64,000 bases of DNA from Sulfitobacter litoralis. Lineage in GTDB: Bacteria > Pseudomonadota > Alphaproteobacteria > Rhodobacterales > Rhodobacteraceae. Within the stretch, counting starts at the first letter, position 1, and the number at the start of each line of letters is the position of its first letter. A program made the position numbers and the translations under genes. The stretch lies in the NCBI RefSeq assembly GCF_900103185.1, contig NZ_FNJD01000016.1, positions 1 to 64,000 on the forward strand, written 5' to 3'. The notes under the pieces are model-generated. The model had not been told where the DNA came from. It saw only the letters and a program-made list of their open reading frames with translations, and searched no databases. Positions 34,994-42,132 of the stretch are shown in pieces.

Positions 34994-36127
34994 ATGTTCT
35001 CGTTTTTCTCTCCGCAAGCGCTGCACTTCGGACGTGGACAGGCCGCGCAGACCGCAGCGTTGGCCGCTGGGTTTGGGAAGCGTGTGCTGATCGTGCACGG
35101 GTCCAATGCTGCCCGCGCTGCGTGGCTGATCGAAGATTGCCAAGCGGCGGGGTTGTCTGTTGTCAGTGAAGGCTGTGGGGCAGAGCCAAGTTTACCTGCA
35201 CTGGAGGCCGCACTTGGCCGTATAGGCGCAGATCAACCCGACGTGCTCATCGCGGTTGGCGGTGGCTCGGTGATCGACTTTGCCAAGGCGCTTGCGGCGC
35301 TGATCCCCTGCGCGAAGGCACCTTTGGAGTACCTCGAAGGGGTAGGGGGCGGCAAACCGCTCGACACCGCGCCTTTGCCGATGATTGCCCTGCCGACCAC
35401 GGCGGGCACGGGGGCAGAGGTCACCAAGAACGCTGTGATCGCTGTGCCGGAACATGGGGTCAAGGTCAGCCTGCGTGACGCGCGGATGATACCCAACATC
35501 GCGATTGTGGATGCGGCCCTGATGCAGGGCGCACCGCGCCACGTGACTCTCGCGGCAGGGTTGGATGCGGTGACGCAGGTGATCGAACCTTACCTGTCGG
35601 TCAAGGCGACACCGATGACGGATGCGCTGTGTCAGGCGGCGATCCCCAAAGGGCTGGCTGCGCTGCGCGCGATCGTAGAGCAGGACGCAGCAGATGCGTG
35701 GGACGACATGGCATGGGTCAGCACCTGCGGTGGTTTGGCACTCGCGAATGCAGGTCTGGGGGCTGTGCATGGCTTTGCCGGTGTCATCGGTGGCCAGACC
35801 GGTGCCCCGCACGGAGAGATCTGCGGTGCCTTACTGCCGGCTGTCCTGGCGTCTCATGTGGAAAAGGCAAAAGCGGGCACGCAGGTGCACACACGGCTGA
35901 TGTGGATCTTGGACCTGATCGATACCGCATTCGAGGTGGAGACAGGGGCAGGGCTGTCTGCCTTGCGCAACTGGTCCCGCGACATGGGGTTGCGCGATCT
36001 GGTTCAGATGGGACTGGACCCCGACGATCACGCGCAGGTGGCCCAGCTTTCGGCTGGGGCGTCGTCGATGAAAGGCACGCCTTTCTCCCTGACGCACGAA
36101 GATCTTATCGCGATCCTGCGCGCCTGA
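34994..36127 (+). CDS. Iron-containing (group III) alcohol dehydrogenase
   Basis: From ATG 34994 (377 residues) the product has the NAD-binding loop VGGGSVIDFAKA (89-99), the segment ALPTTAGTGAEVTKNAVI, and the metal site. Expected ligands are Asp191 and three histidines. Here Asp191, His259 (LGAVHGFAG) and His273 (GAPHGEICGA) are present, but the second ligand is Gln195 (GLDAVTQVIEPY, where classical members have D-A-L-T-H). I recall this Q form in a proteobacterial subgroup. The substrate is unknown; the position after glpK-fbp suggests a C3 alcohol or aldehyde. An ATG at 34973, overlapping fbp, is an alternative start. Confidence 0.9.
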   Translation: MFSFFSPQALHFGRGQAAQTAALAAGFGKRVLIVHGSNAARAAWLIEDCQAAGLSVVSEGCGAEPSLPALEAALGRIGADQPDVLIAVGGGSVIDFAKALAALIPCAKAPLEYLEGVGGGKPLDTAPLPMIALPTTAGTGAEVTKNAVIAVPEHGVKVSLRDARMIPNIAIVDAALMQGAPRHVTLAAGLDAVTQVIEPYLSVKATPMTDALCQAAIPKGLAALRAIVEQDAADAWDDMAWVSTCGGLALANAGLGAVHGFAGVIGGQTGAPHGEICGALLPAVLASHVEKAKAGTQVHTRLMWILDLIDTAFEVETGAGLSALRNWSRDMGLRDLVQMGLDPDDHAQVAQLSAGASSMKGTPFSLTHEDLIAILRA

Positions 36128-36235
36128 TGTAAGGTACTGGGGGCGTAAAATCCCTAGTGTTTCACGCAGCTTGGCAACCGCGGTGATGCCACCGTTCGTC
36201 ATGCCATTCCAACGAAGGGGGCGGCATCTTGAGAA

Positions 36236-36254
36236 ACGGCGGTTCTTCCGCCGT
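36236..36254. terminator. Hairpin between the convergent alcohol dehydrogenase and dusA genes
   Basis: ACGGCGG pairs with CCGCCGT around TTCTT, midway in the gap (36128-36269) between two convergent genes. It could act on either strand. No long T-run flanks it. Confidence 0.5.
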
Positions 36255-36269
36255 AGAGGATGGCTATCG

Positions 36270-37283
36270 TTAAACCGTCTCTTGCGCCTCGGCCAATGTC
36301 TGCATGGCGTCTAGTGCTTCGAGCAACACCTGACGGTCGGCACCGGGTCTTGAGGCTTGCTCGGACAGCGTCCGTCGCCAGACCCGCGCGCCGGTGCGCC
36401 CCGCGAAAAGGCCCATCATATGCCGCGTGATCTGGTTCAGCCTGCCGCCATGATCAAGATGCGCATCGATATAGGGCAGCATGTGCGCCACAACATCTTC
36501 GGGGGTGGTATCTTGCCCCGTGCCGTAAATCCGGCGATCTGCTTGGGCCAAAATATCGGTGGGATTGTGATAGGCGCTACGCCCGATCATCACACCGTCC
36601 AGCCCCGCATCCAGAAACGCCTCTGCCTGATCAAGAGACGTGATGCCGCCGTTAACCGAGATATGCAGGTTCGGGAATAGCCCCTTCATCCGGTGGACAA
36701 TGTCGTAGTCCAACGGCGGGATGTCGCGGTTTTCCTTGGGGCTCAAGCCTTGAAGCCACGCCTTGCGCGCATGGATCGTCACACGTTCGCAGCCCGCACC
36801 GACGATCTGAGCCAAAAATTCGGGCAGCACCTCTGCCGGGTTCTGGTCGTCGACACCGATCCGGCATTTGACCGTGACGTCCACATCAACCGCACGGCGC
36901 ATGGCTGCAACCGATTTGGCCACAAGAGCCGGCTGCTCCATCAACACCGCGCCAAAGCAGCCCGACTGCACACGATCCGACGGGCACCCCACGTTCAGGT
37001 TGATCTCGTCATACCCCGCCTGCGCCCCGATCCGCGCCGCTTCTGCCAGCTCGTCCGGATCGGACCCGCCGAGCTGCAAGGCCACGGGGTGCTCTGACAC
37101 ATCGTGATCCAGCAAATGCACAGCACCACCGCGCACCAAAGCCGGCGAAGTCACCATTTCCGTATAAAGCAACGTCTCTTTCGAAAACAGCCGGTGCATG
37201 TAGCGGCAATGACGGTCCGTCCAGTCCATCATAGGTGCCACGGACAGGCGCGCGGCGCGGGTGATGTTGGATTTATATCCCAT
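36270..37283 (-). CDS. dusA: tRNA-dihydrouridine synthase A
   Basis: This 337-residue flavoenzyme reduces uridine to dihydrouridine in the D loop of tRNAs. Family motifs are SVAPMMDWTDRHCRYMHRL, LNVGCPSDRVQSGCFGAVLM (with the catalytic Cys), RIGVDD, the HARKAWLQGLSPKENRDIPPL block of DusA, and VNGGITS with VMIGRSAYHNP. The ATG at 37283 (MGYKSNITRAARLSVAP) is chosen; the longer frame would start at a TTG at 37340 in non-conserved sequence. There is no strong ribosome binding site. It is convergent with the alcohol dehydrogenase. Confidence 0.94.
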   Translation of the reverse strand: MGYKSNITRAARLSVAPMMDWTDRHCRYMHRLFSKETLLYTEMVTSPALVRGGAVHLLDHDVSEHPVALQLGGSDPDELAEAARIGAQAGYDEINLNVGCPSDRVQSGCFGAVLMEQPALVAKSVAAMRRAVDVDVTVKCRIGVDDQNPAEVLPEFLAQIVGAGCERVTIHARKAWLQGLSPKENRDIPPLDYDIVHRMKGLFPNLHISVNGGITSLDQAEAFLDAGLDGVMIGRSAYHNPTDILAQADRRIYGTGQDTTPEDVVAHMLPYIDAHLDHGGRLNQITRHMMGLFAGRTGARVWRRTLSEQASRPGADRQVLLEALDAMQTLAEAQETV

Positions 37284-37570
37284 GAGGGTCTGAGCCTTGT
37301 CGTTTATCGAACTGGAAATATGGGGGTTCGGAAGGGTCAATGCTATAGCCGCGCGCCCAAGGCAAGGGCCAGCGGTTCACATACCGTGCACCAGCGGTTT
37401 GCCCAAATCGGAGGCATCAGTTTGTGCCCTAGGGCTTTCAGCGCATTTATTACCCTGATTTTGCCTAAATCCTGCCATATCTTCACACTTATATCACACT
37501 GTCGGAGCCAAACTACCGACAGGCGACCGAGAATCGAATCGATCGGCGCACAAATTGAACGACACGAGAG

Positions 37571-37789
37571 ATGGCAGAGATGAAGATGACCAATACAGTG
37601 CAAGATCAGCAGACCAATATCCTCACGTTTGTGCCCGCTGTTGCGACATGGAAATGTATTACCGTGGCACAACATTTCGGGTCGACACCGGTGGTGCCGG
37701 CGGCGAATGAGAACTACGCGCCGCAGGATCACGAAGGCGCACAAACCCGCAGGGAAATGCTTGATTTCCTGTACCGTGTCGCCCGCTGA
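37571..37789 (+). CDS. Small conserved-looking protein, unknown function
   Basis: This 72-residue frame is flanked by gene-free sequence between dusA and the DUF1289 gene, both on the other strand. The product starts MAEMKMTNTVQDQQTNILTF and ends QTRREMLDFLYRVAR, a likely amphipathic helix. It has no signal peptide or membrane segment. Codon use resembles the host. A second ATG at 37580 follows GGCAGAG and is an equally good start. I do not recognise the family. Confidence 0.6.
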   Translation: MAEMKMTNTVQDQQTNILTFVPAVATWKCITVAQHFGSTPVVPAANENYAPQDHEGAQTRREMLDFLYRVAR

Positions 37790-37806
37790 ACTAAGCGCGT
37801 GACGTC

Positions 37807-38049
37807 TTAATCCTTGGCACCGCGTTTTAGCCGTGCGGCCCGACCGCCACGCCGTTTTGCCAACGTGCCCGCCCGCGATGGAAGGTCGGCCATGACGCTA
37901 CGGCGCTCTTGGGGCGACATGCGCGACCAGGCACCGATTTCGTCGATGGACCGAAAGCAACCTGTGCACAAACGTGTTTCGGGATGCACCACGCAGAGCT
38001 TCACGCAGGGGCTTTCTACTTCGTCCCGTTTCCAAATATCGTCGCTCAT
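37807..38049 (-). CDS. DUF1289 protein
   Basis: From ATG 38049 (80 residues) it begins MSDDIWKRDEVESPCVKLCVVHPETRLCTGCFRSIDEIGAWSRMSP in two blocks. It has the DUF1289 pattern of four Cys (C..C....C..C, residues about 14-32) followed by W and an RR-containing helix. The Cys arrangement suggests a small metal or Fe-S site. The C-terminal tail is strongly basic (RRGGRAARLKRGAKD), perhaps nucleic-acid binding. Function is unknown. It lies downstream of ruvX on the same strand, after a 40-base gap. The longer in-frame extension overlapping ruvX is rejected. Confidence 0.85.
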   Translation of the reverse strand: MSDDIWKRDEVESPCVKLCVVHPETRLCTGCFRSIDEIGAWSRMSPQERRSVMADLPSRAGTLAKRRGGRAARLKRGAKD

Positions 38050-38089
38050 GCCTGTTTCCCTACGCTTTCTCGCGATTGACGCCGTGGCC

Positions 38090-38575
38090 CTATGCCGATG
38101 TCCCTTGCGCCTTGATGACACGTAAGCGGTCGAGCACCCCTTGCAAGATATAGCCCGCAGCCACGTGGTCGATCACCTCGGCGCGGCGTCGGCGCGACGT
38201 GTCCGCCTCGAGCAGGGCGCGTTCTGCCGCGACCGTGCTGAGCCGTTCATCCCAGAACCCGATGGGGATATCCCCCAACCGGTCAAAGTTGCGCGCAAAA
38301 GCCCGCGTAGATTGACAGCGCGCGCCTTCTGACCCGTCCATATTGCGGGGCAGTCCCAACACGAGGCCGCCGATCCTGCGTGCTGCGATGATCTCTGACA
38401 GGCGGGCAGCATCAACGCCAAACTTTTTCCGGCGCACGGTTTCCAGCGGCGTGGCGATCGACAGGAAACTGTCCGTGACCGCAACGCCGATAGTTTTCTC
38501 GCCAAGGTCCAGACCGATCAGTGCCTGCATCGGGGGCAGGGCGGCGGCGAATTCGGTGATATCGTCATAGATCAT
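38090..38575 (-). CDS. ruvX: RuvX/YqgF family Holliday-junction-resolvase-like protein
   Basis: This 161-residue RNase H-fold protein has the first catalytic strand LIGLDLGEKTIGVAV (Asp near residue 23), a central VLGLPRNMDGSEG block, and a late DERLSTVAAERAL motif with the acidic pair. RuvX acts in 16S rRNA 5'-end processing and has been proposed as an alternative resolvase. Its start overlaps the ccmI stop by four bases (ATGA), so the two are coupled. Confidence 0.94.
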   Translation of the reverse strand: MIYDDITEFAAALPPMQALIGLDLGEKTIGVAVTDSFLSIATPLETVRRKKFGVDAARLSEIIAARRIGGLVLGLPRNMDGSEGARCQSTRAFARNFDRLGDIPIGFWDERLSTVAAERALLEADTSRRRRAEVIDHVAAGYILQGVLDRLRVIKAQGTSA

Positions 38576-39798
38576 TCGGTCACTCCGGCGCGTTCGCCCG
38601 CGCGTTGAATATCATCCATTGCGGCAGGGTCATCGGCAAACACCTCTACCGCGTTTTCATAGATCGACCGGGCGCGTGCCGTTTCGCCAAGCACCCCTAA
38701 CGATGAAATCAGTCGCGCCCAATCTTCGACGGGTCCGCCTTGGGTTGCCAGCCGTGATGACAGCGTTTCAACCATGCCGCCAATCATTTCCATACGCTCG
38801 GCGGGGGTCATGTCCTGTGCCGCGTCCACATCCTCTGTCGAAGGGCCTCGTAGGGCACCGCTACCAATCTCGGGGACGGTGTAGTCCACGCCGGCCAGCG
38901 TGGCGATAGGACCGATCTGCGCGAGAATAGGCGCGATCCAGGGGGCGTCTTCGGGGCCGCGCCGCAGCAACCCGTCCCACATGCGGAACGCGAGATCGGG
39001 GCGCCCCGTTTGCACCAACATCAAGCCCCAATAATACCGCGCGGTGCCGTTCTCGACCTCACGCGATAGCACAGCACGCAGCACCGCTTCGGCCTCGGGC
39101 GAGACATAGCCGCCTGCGGCCATTACCATCAGTTCGGCATAGCCCGACACTTCCTCGACCGAGGCTTCCGTGCCTTTCAGGCGCACGACTTTGCCCTGTG
39201 CAGCCGCCGCAGCGGCGTAGTTGCCCACGCGCGCCTCGTTCTGGGCCAGCAGCATGTTGCCTTGGATGTCATCGGGTCGCGCGGCAACCGTGTCACGCAG
39301 ACGCGTCAGCAAGGCTTGATACTCCGAGCTTAGCTCGGGCGGCAGGTCGGCGGCAGGCAGCTCTGCTTCGGCGGTGGCTTGATCAGGACGGTTCAGGCGC
39401 ATGTCTTCGGCCCGTGCGATGCGGTCCTGCAACGCAAGATCGCCATAGCCCGGTGCCCCCAACTGCCAGTACAGGGCCAAGCTGCCGCCCAGCAATACAA
39501 CCGCGATGACCGAGGTAACGACAGGCGAGGGTTTGCCTCCGGCGGATACAACGATGTGACCCGCGGCATCAGCGGCCAGAATACGGCGCGAGATTTCGGT
39601 GCGCACACGGGTCGCATCGGCGTCGGGCAAAACACCGCGGGCCACGTCACGTTCGACCTCGGCCAGTTGATCGCGATAGACTTGAACGTCATGCGCAGCA
39701 CCGATTTCGGCAGGCATGCTTGCCCCGCGGGACAAGGCACGCGCCAGCAATACGGTCACGAGCGCGGCCCCTGCGGCGGCAATGATCCAGAAACTCAT
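38572..39798 (-). CDS. ccmI: Cytochrome c biogenesis protein CcmI
   Basis: This 408-residue protein is a membrane-bound apocytochrome c chaperone. Two N-terminal helices (FWIIAAAGAALVTVLLARAL and VVTSVIAVVLLGGSLALYW) flank a cytoplasmic loop with a leucine-zipper-like AEVERDVARGVL. A periplasmic TPR domain follows, typical of the long CcmI of Rhodobacterales (DIQGNMLLAQNEARVGNYAAA, GRPDLAFRMWDGLLRRGP). It hands apocytochromes to the CcmFH ligase. The other ccm genes are not in this window. It is divergent from soxB. Confidence 0.92.
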   Translation of the reverse strand: MSFWIIAAAGAALVTVLLARALSRGASMPAEIGAAHDVQVYRDQLAEVERDVARGVLPDADATRVRTEISRRILAADAAGHIVVSAGGKPSPVVTSVIAVVLLGGSLALYWQLGAPGYGDLALQDRIARAEDMRLNRPDQATAEAELPAADLPPELSSEYQALLTRLRDTVAARPDDIQGNMLLAQNEARVGNYAAAAAAQGKVVRLKGTEASVEEVSGYAELMVMAAGGYVSPEAEAVLRAVLSREVENGTARYYWGLMLVQTGRPDLAFRMWDGLLRRGPEDAPWIAPILAQIGPIATLAGVDYTVPEIGSGALRGPSTEDVDAAQDMTPAERMEMIGGMVETLSSRLATQGGPVEDWARLISSLGVLGETARARSIYENAVEVFADDPAAMDDIQRAGERAGVTE

Positions 39799-40033
39799 AA
39801 AGATGCGGTCCAGTAATTATAGCTGATGCACATCTAACCGCTGCGGGGCGGTGACAAAAGGGGCCATATTGATGCACCTCGTCGCGGCCGGGGCATGGTT
39901 TTTGCCCGATTGCGGCGTATGTCGCAAAACTGTTATGGAGTGCCGCGACGGGTATCCTCTTTTTCCCCCGAGGACCCAGAAAGAAGCCAAGCCGAGTGCG
40001 GCTGCCCACGAATCCTTGCCGGAGACCGCTTTC

Positions 40034-41278
40034 ATGAAGAAATACTCAGCCTTTGCCGTCGCCCGCGAAGCTCTGCGCCATCACACCGGTTGGCAGCGGG
40101 CTTGGCGCGATGCGCAGCCCAAGAAACGCTATGACGTGATCATTGTCGGTGCTGGCGGACATGGTCTGGCGACGGCATACTACTTGGGTAAAAACTTTGG
40201 CATCACCAATGTGGCGATCCTTGAAAAAGGCTGGCTGGGGGGCGGGAACACGGGCCGCAATACGACGATCATCCGCTCGAACTACCTGCAAGATCCCTCT
40301 GCTGCGATCTACGAAAAGTCACGGTCGCTGTATGAAACCATGAGCCAGGACCTGAACTATAACGTCATGTTCAGCCCGCGCGGCGTGATCATGTTGGCGC
40401 AGACCCACCACGAGGTGCGCGGCTACCTGCGTACCGCCCACGCAAACGCGCTGCAGGGTGTGCAAACCGATTTTATCGGGCCTGAAAAGGTCAAAGAGCT
40501 GGTCCCGATCATCAACATCGATGGGCCGCGCTATCCGGTTCTGGGTGGTCTTTGGCAAAAGCGTGGCGGCACGGCACGGCATGATGCTGTGGCGTGGGGC
40601 TATGCGCGGGCGTGTTCGGATATGGGCATGGACGTGATCCAGAAATGCGAAGTCACCGGCATCCGGCAGGAAAATGGCAAGGTCACCGGCGTCTCAACCA
40701 ATCGAGGCGACATTGATTGCGACAAGCTTGCTATGGTCGTCGCAGGGCACTCGGGGCATTTGGCAGAAATGGCGGGCTTCCGTCTGCCGATCGAATCTGT
40801 CGCCCTTCAGGCGCTGGTGTCCGAACCGATCAAGCCCTGCATGGATGTGGTGATCATGGCCAATACCGTGCACGGCTACATGAGCCAGTCCGACAAGGGT
40901 GAAATGGTGATTGGCGGCGGCACCGACGGGTACAACAACTACACTCAACGTGGGTCATTCCATCACATCGAAGAAACCGTGCGCGCCTTGGTGGAGACCT
41001 TCCCAATGGTCTCGCGGCTCAAGATGCTGCGCCAATGGGGCGGGATCGTGGATGTCACGGGGGACCGGTCTCCGATCCTGTCGAAAACGCCGGTGGAAGG
41101 CGTATTTGTGAACTGCGGCTGGGGCACTGGCGGGTTCAAGGCGATCCCAGGATCGGGCTGGGCCATGGCTGAACTGATGGCCAAGGGCCGGTCACCATTG
41201 ACCGACGCATTTGGGCTCAACCGGTTCCAGGAAGGGCGCTTTATCGACGAATCCGTGGCGGCAGGGGTGGCCCATTGA
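40034..41278 (+). CDS. soxB: Sarcosine oxidase beta subunit
   Basis: The start is the ATG at 40034 (414 residues, the normal length); the frame extends upstream without coding character. The FAD loop VIIVGAGGHGLATAYYLG is at about 36-53, followed by EKGWLGGGNTGRNTTIIRSNY. His183 in GGTARHDAVAWG matches the context of the histidine that links FMN covalently in the Corynebacterium enzyme. This subunit binds FAD and FMN and oxidises sarcosine to glycine. It is the first gene of soxB-(orf)-soxDAG. Confidence 0.95.
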   Translation: MKKYSAFAVAREALRHHTGWQRAWRDAQPKKRYDVIIVGAGGHGLATAYYLGKNFGITNVAILEKGWLGGGNTGRNTTIIRSNYLQDPSAAIYEKSRSLYETMSQDLNYNVMFSPRGVIMLAQTHHEVRGYLRTAHANALQGVQTDFIGPEKVKELVPIINIDGPRYPVLGGLWQKRGGTARHDAVAWGYARACSDMGMDVIQKCEVTGIRQENGKVTGVSTNRGDIDCDKLAMVVAGHSGHLAEMAGFRLPIESVALQALVSEPIKPCMDVVIMANTVHGYMSQSDKGEMVIGGGTDGYNNYTQRGSFHHIEETVRALVETFPMVSRLKMLRQWGGIVDVTGDRSPILSKTPVEGVFVNCGWGTGGFKAIPGSGWAMAELMAKGRSPLTDAFGLNRFQEGRFIDESVAAGVAH

Positions 41279-41375
41279 TCAGCGTGCGTAACTCAGTTCA
41301 TTTCGGCAAAGTACGGAACTTTATAGGGCGCAGCGGCGTTTGCACTTCATATCAAGTTTATGAAGGACCATTCAC

Positions 41376-41630
41376 ATGGCAGACCCTGACCACAACCAAG
41401 CGCCACACACCACACAAGCGCCCCAAACCACCGTTAACAAAACCAGCGGCACTGGTTCCGGTATCATCATCGGTGTTCTCGTCGTTCTGGTCCTTGGCTT
41501 CGGCTTTTTCTTCTTTTCGGGCGGCACGCCTGCGACTGATTCCGGTGATATCAACGTCAACGTCGAAGGGGCCACAGATGGCGCTGCCGATGCCGTTGAA
41601 GGCGCTGCAGAAGAAGCAACCGGCAACTAA
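41376..41630 (+). CDS. Small membrane-anchored protein inserted in the sox operon, unknown function
   Basis: This 84-residue protein has a polar Thr/Gln/His-rich N-terminus (HNQAPHTTQAPQTTVNKT), one membrane helix (SGIIIGVLVVLVLGFGFFFF), and an acidic, Ala/Gly/Asp-rich C-terminus (GATDGAADAVEGAAEEATGN). GAAGGACC precedes the ATG. It lies between soxB and soxD with 97 bases before and 93 bases after, and has its own terminator. Low-complexity composition gives no family. It is not part of known sarcosine oxidases and may be an unrelated gene that entered the operon. Confidence 0.75.
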   Translation: MADPDHNQAPHTTQAPQTTVNKTSGTGSGIIIGVLVVLVLGFGFFFFSGGTPATDSGDINVNVEGATDGAADAVEGAAEEATGN

Positions 41631-41657
41631 GCCGCTTTCCACTCTATTTATGATGAC

Positions 41658-41691
41658 AAAGGCTGGCCCCCGTGATGGGGCCGGCCTTTTT
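41658..41691 (+). terminator. Strong terminator between the small gene and soxD
   Basis: AAAGGCtGGCCCC pairs with GGGGCCgGCCTTT over the loop CGTGAT, followed by a T-run. It would stop transcription before soxDAG unless read through. Confidence 0.85.
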
Positions 41692-41723
41692 GCGTTTCAC
41701 GCCAACCTCAAAGGGAGCGCCCC

Positions 41724-42053
41724 ATGCTGACACTGACTTGCCCCAACTGTGGGATCACCGCCGAGGAAACCGAATTTCACGCCGGTGGTGAGGCGCATCT
41801 TAAAAGGTTTGGCCCGGGCTCCTCTGATACCGAATTCGAGCAATATCTGTTTATGCGCGACAACCCCAAGGGCGTGCATTTCGAACGTTGGCGCCACGTC
41901 TATGGATGCGGCAAGTGGTTTCACGCCGCGCGCGATACCATGACGCTCGAGGTATTTGGGACCTATACCGCCCAGACCAGCACCGTCCCTCAAGATATCA
42001 TCAACAAGATAATGGACCGTCGCCCCGACTGGCAGGCATCGACCGCCCCATGA
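41724..42053 (+). CDS. soxD: Sarcosine oxidase delta subunit
   Basis: This 109-residue zinc subunit of heterotetrameric sarcosine oxidase has ligand candidates Cys6 and Cys9 (CPNCG) with His58 and Cys62 (WRHVYGCGKWF), the pattern known for this subunit. It stabilises the complex. AAGGGAGCG precedes the ATG. soxA follows 79 bases later. Confidence 0.94.
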   Translation: MLTLTCPNCGITAEETEFHAGGEAHLKRFGPGSSDTEFEQYLFMRDNPKGVHFERWRHVYGCGKWFHAARDTMTLEVFGTYTAQTSTVPQDIINKIMDRRPDWQASTAP

Positions 42054-42132
42054 TCGCCGCGCTCCTTCATTTTGCCAAGAAAACTCCCGCCGGAGGCGTC
42101 CGCGCTTTCGCAATATTCCAAGGTTTGACTTC

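Noticed and set aside
32934..35106. Long minus-strand frames opposite glpK, fbp and the alcohol dehydrogenase (409 and 397 residues)
   Set aside because: These are composition-driven shadows, and they overlap three clear plus-strand genes.
36128..36269. A small gene beginning MTNGGITAVAKL on the minus strand
   Set aside because: It continues into the antisense of the alcohol dehydrogenase gene and lacks support.
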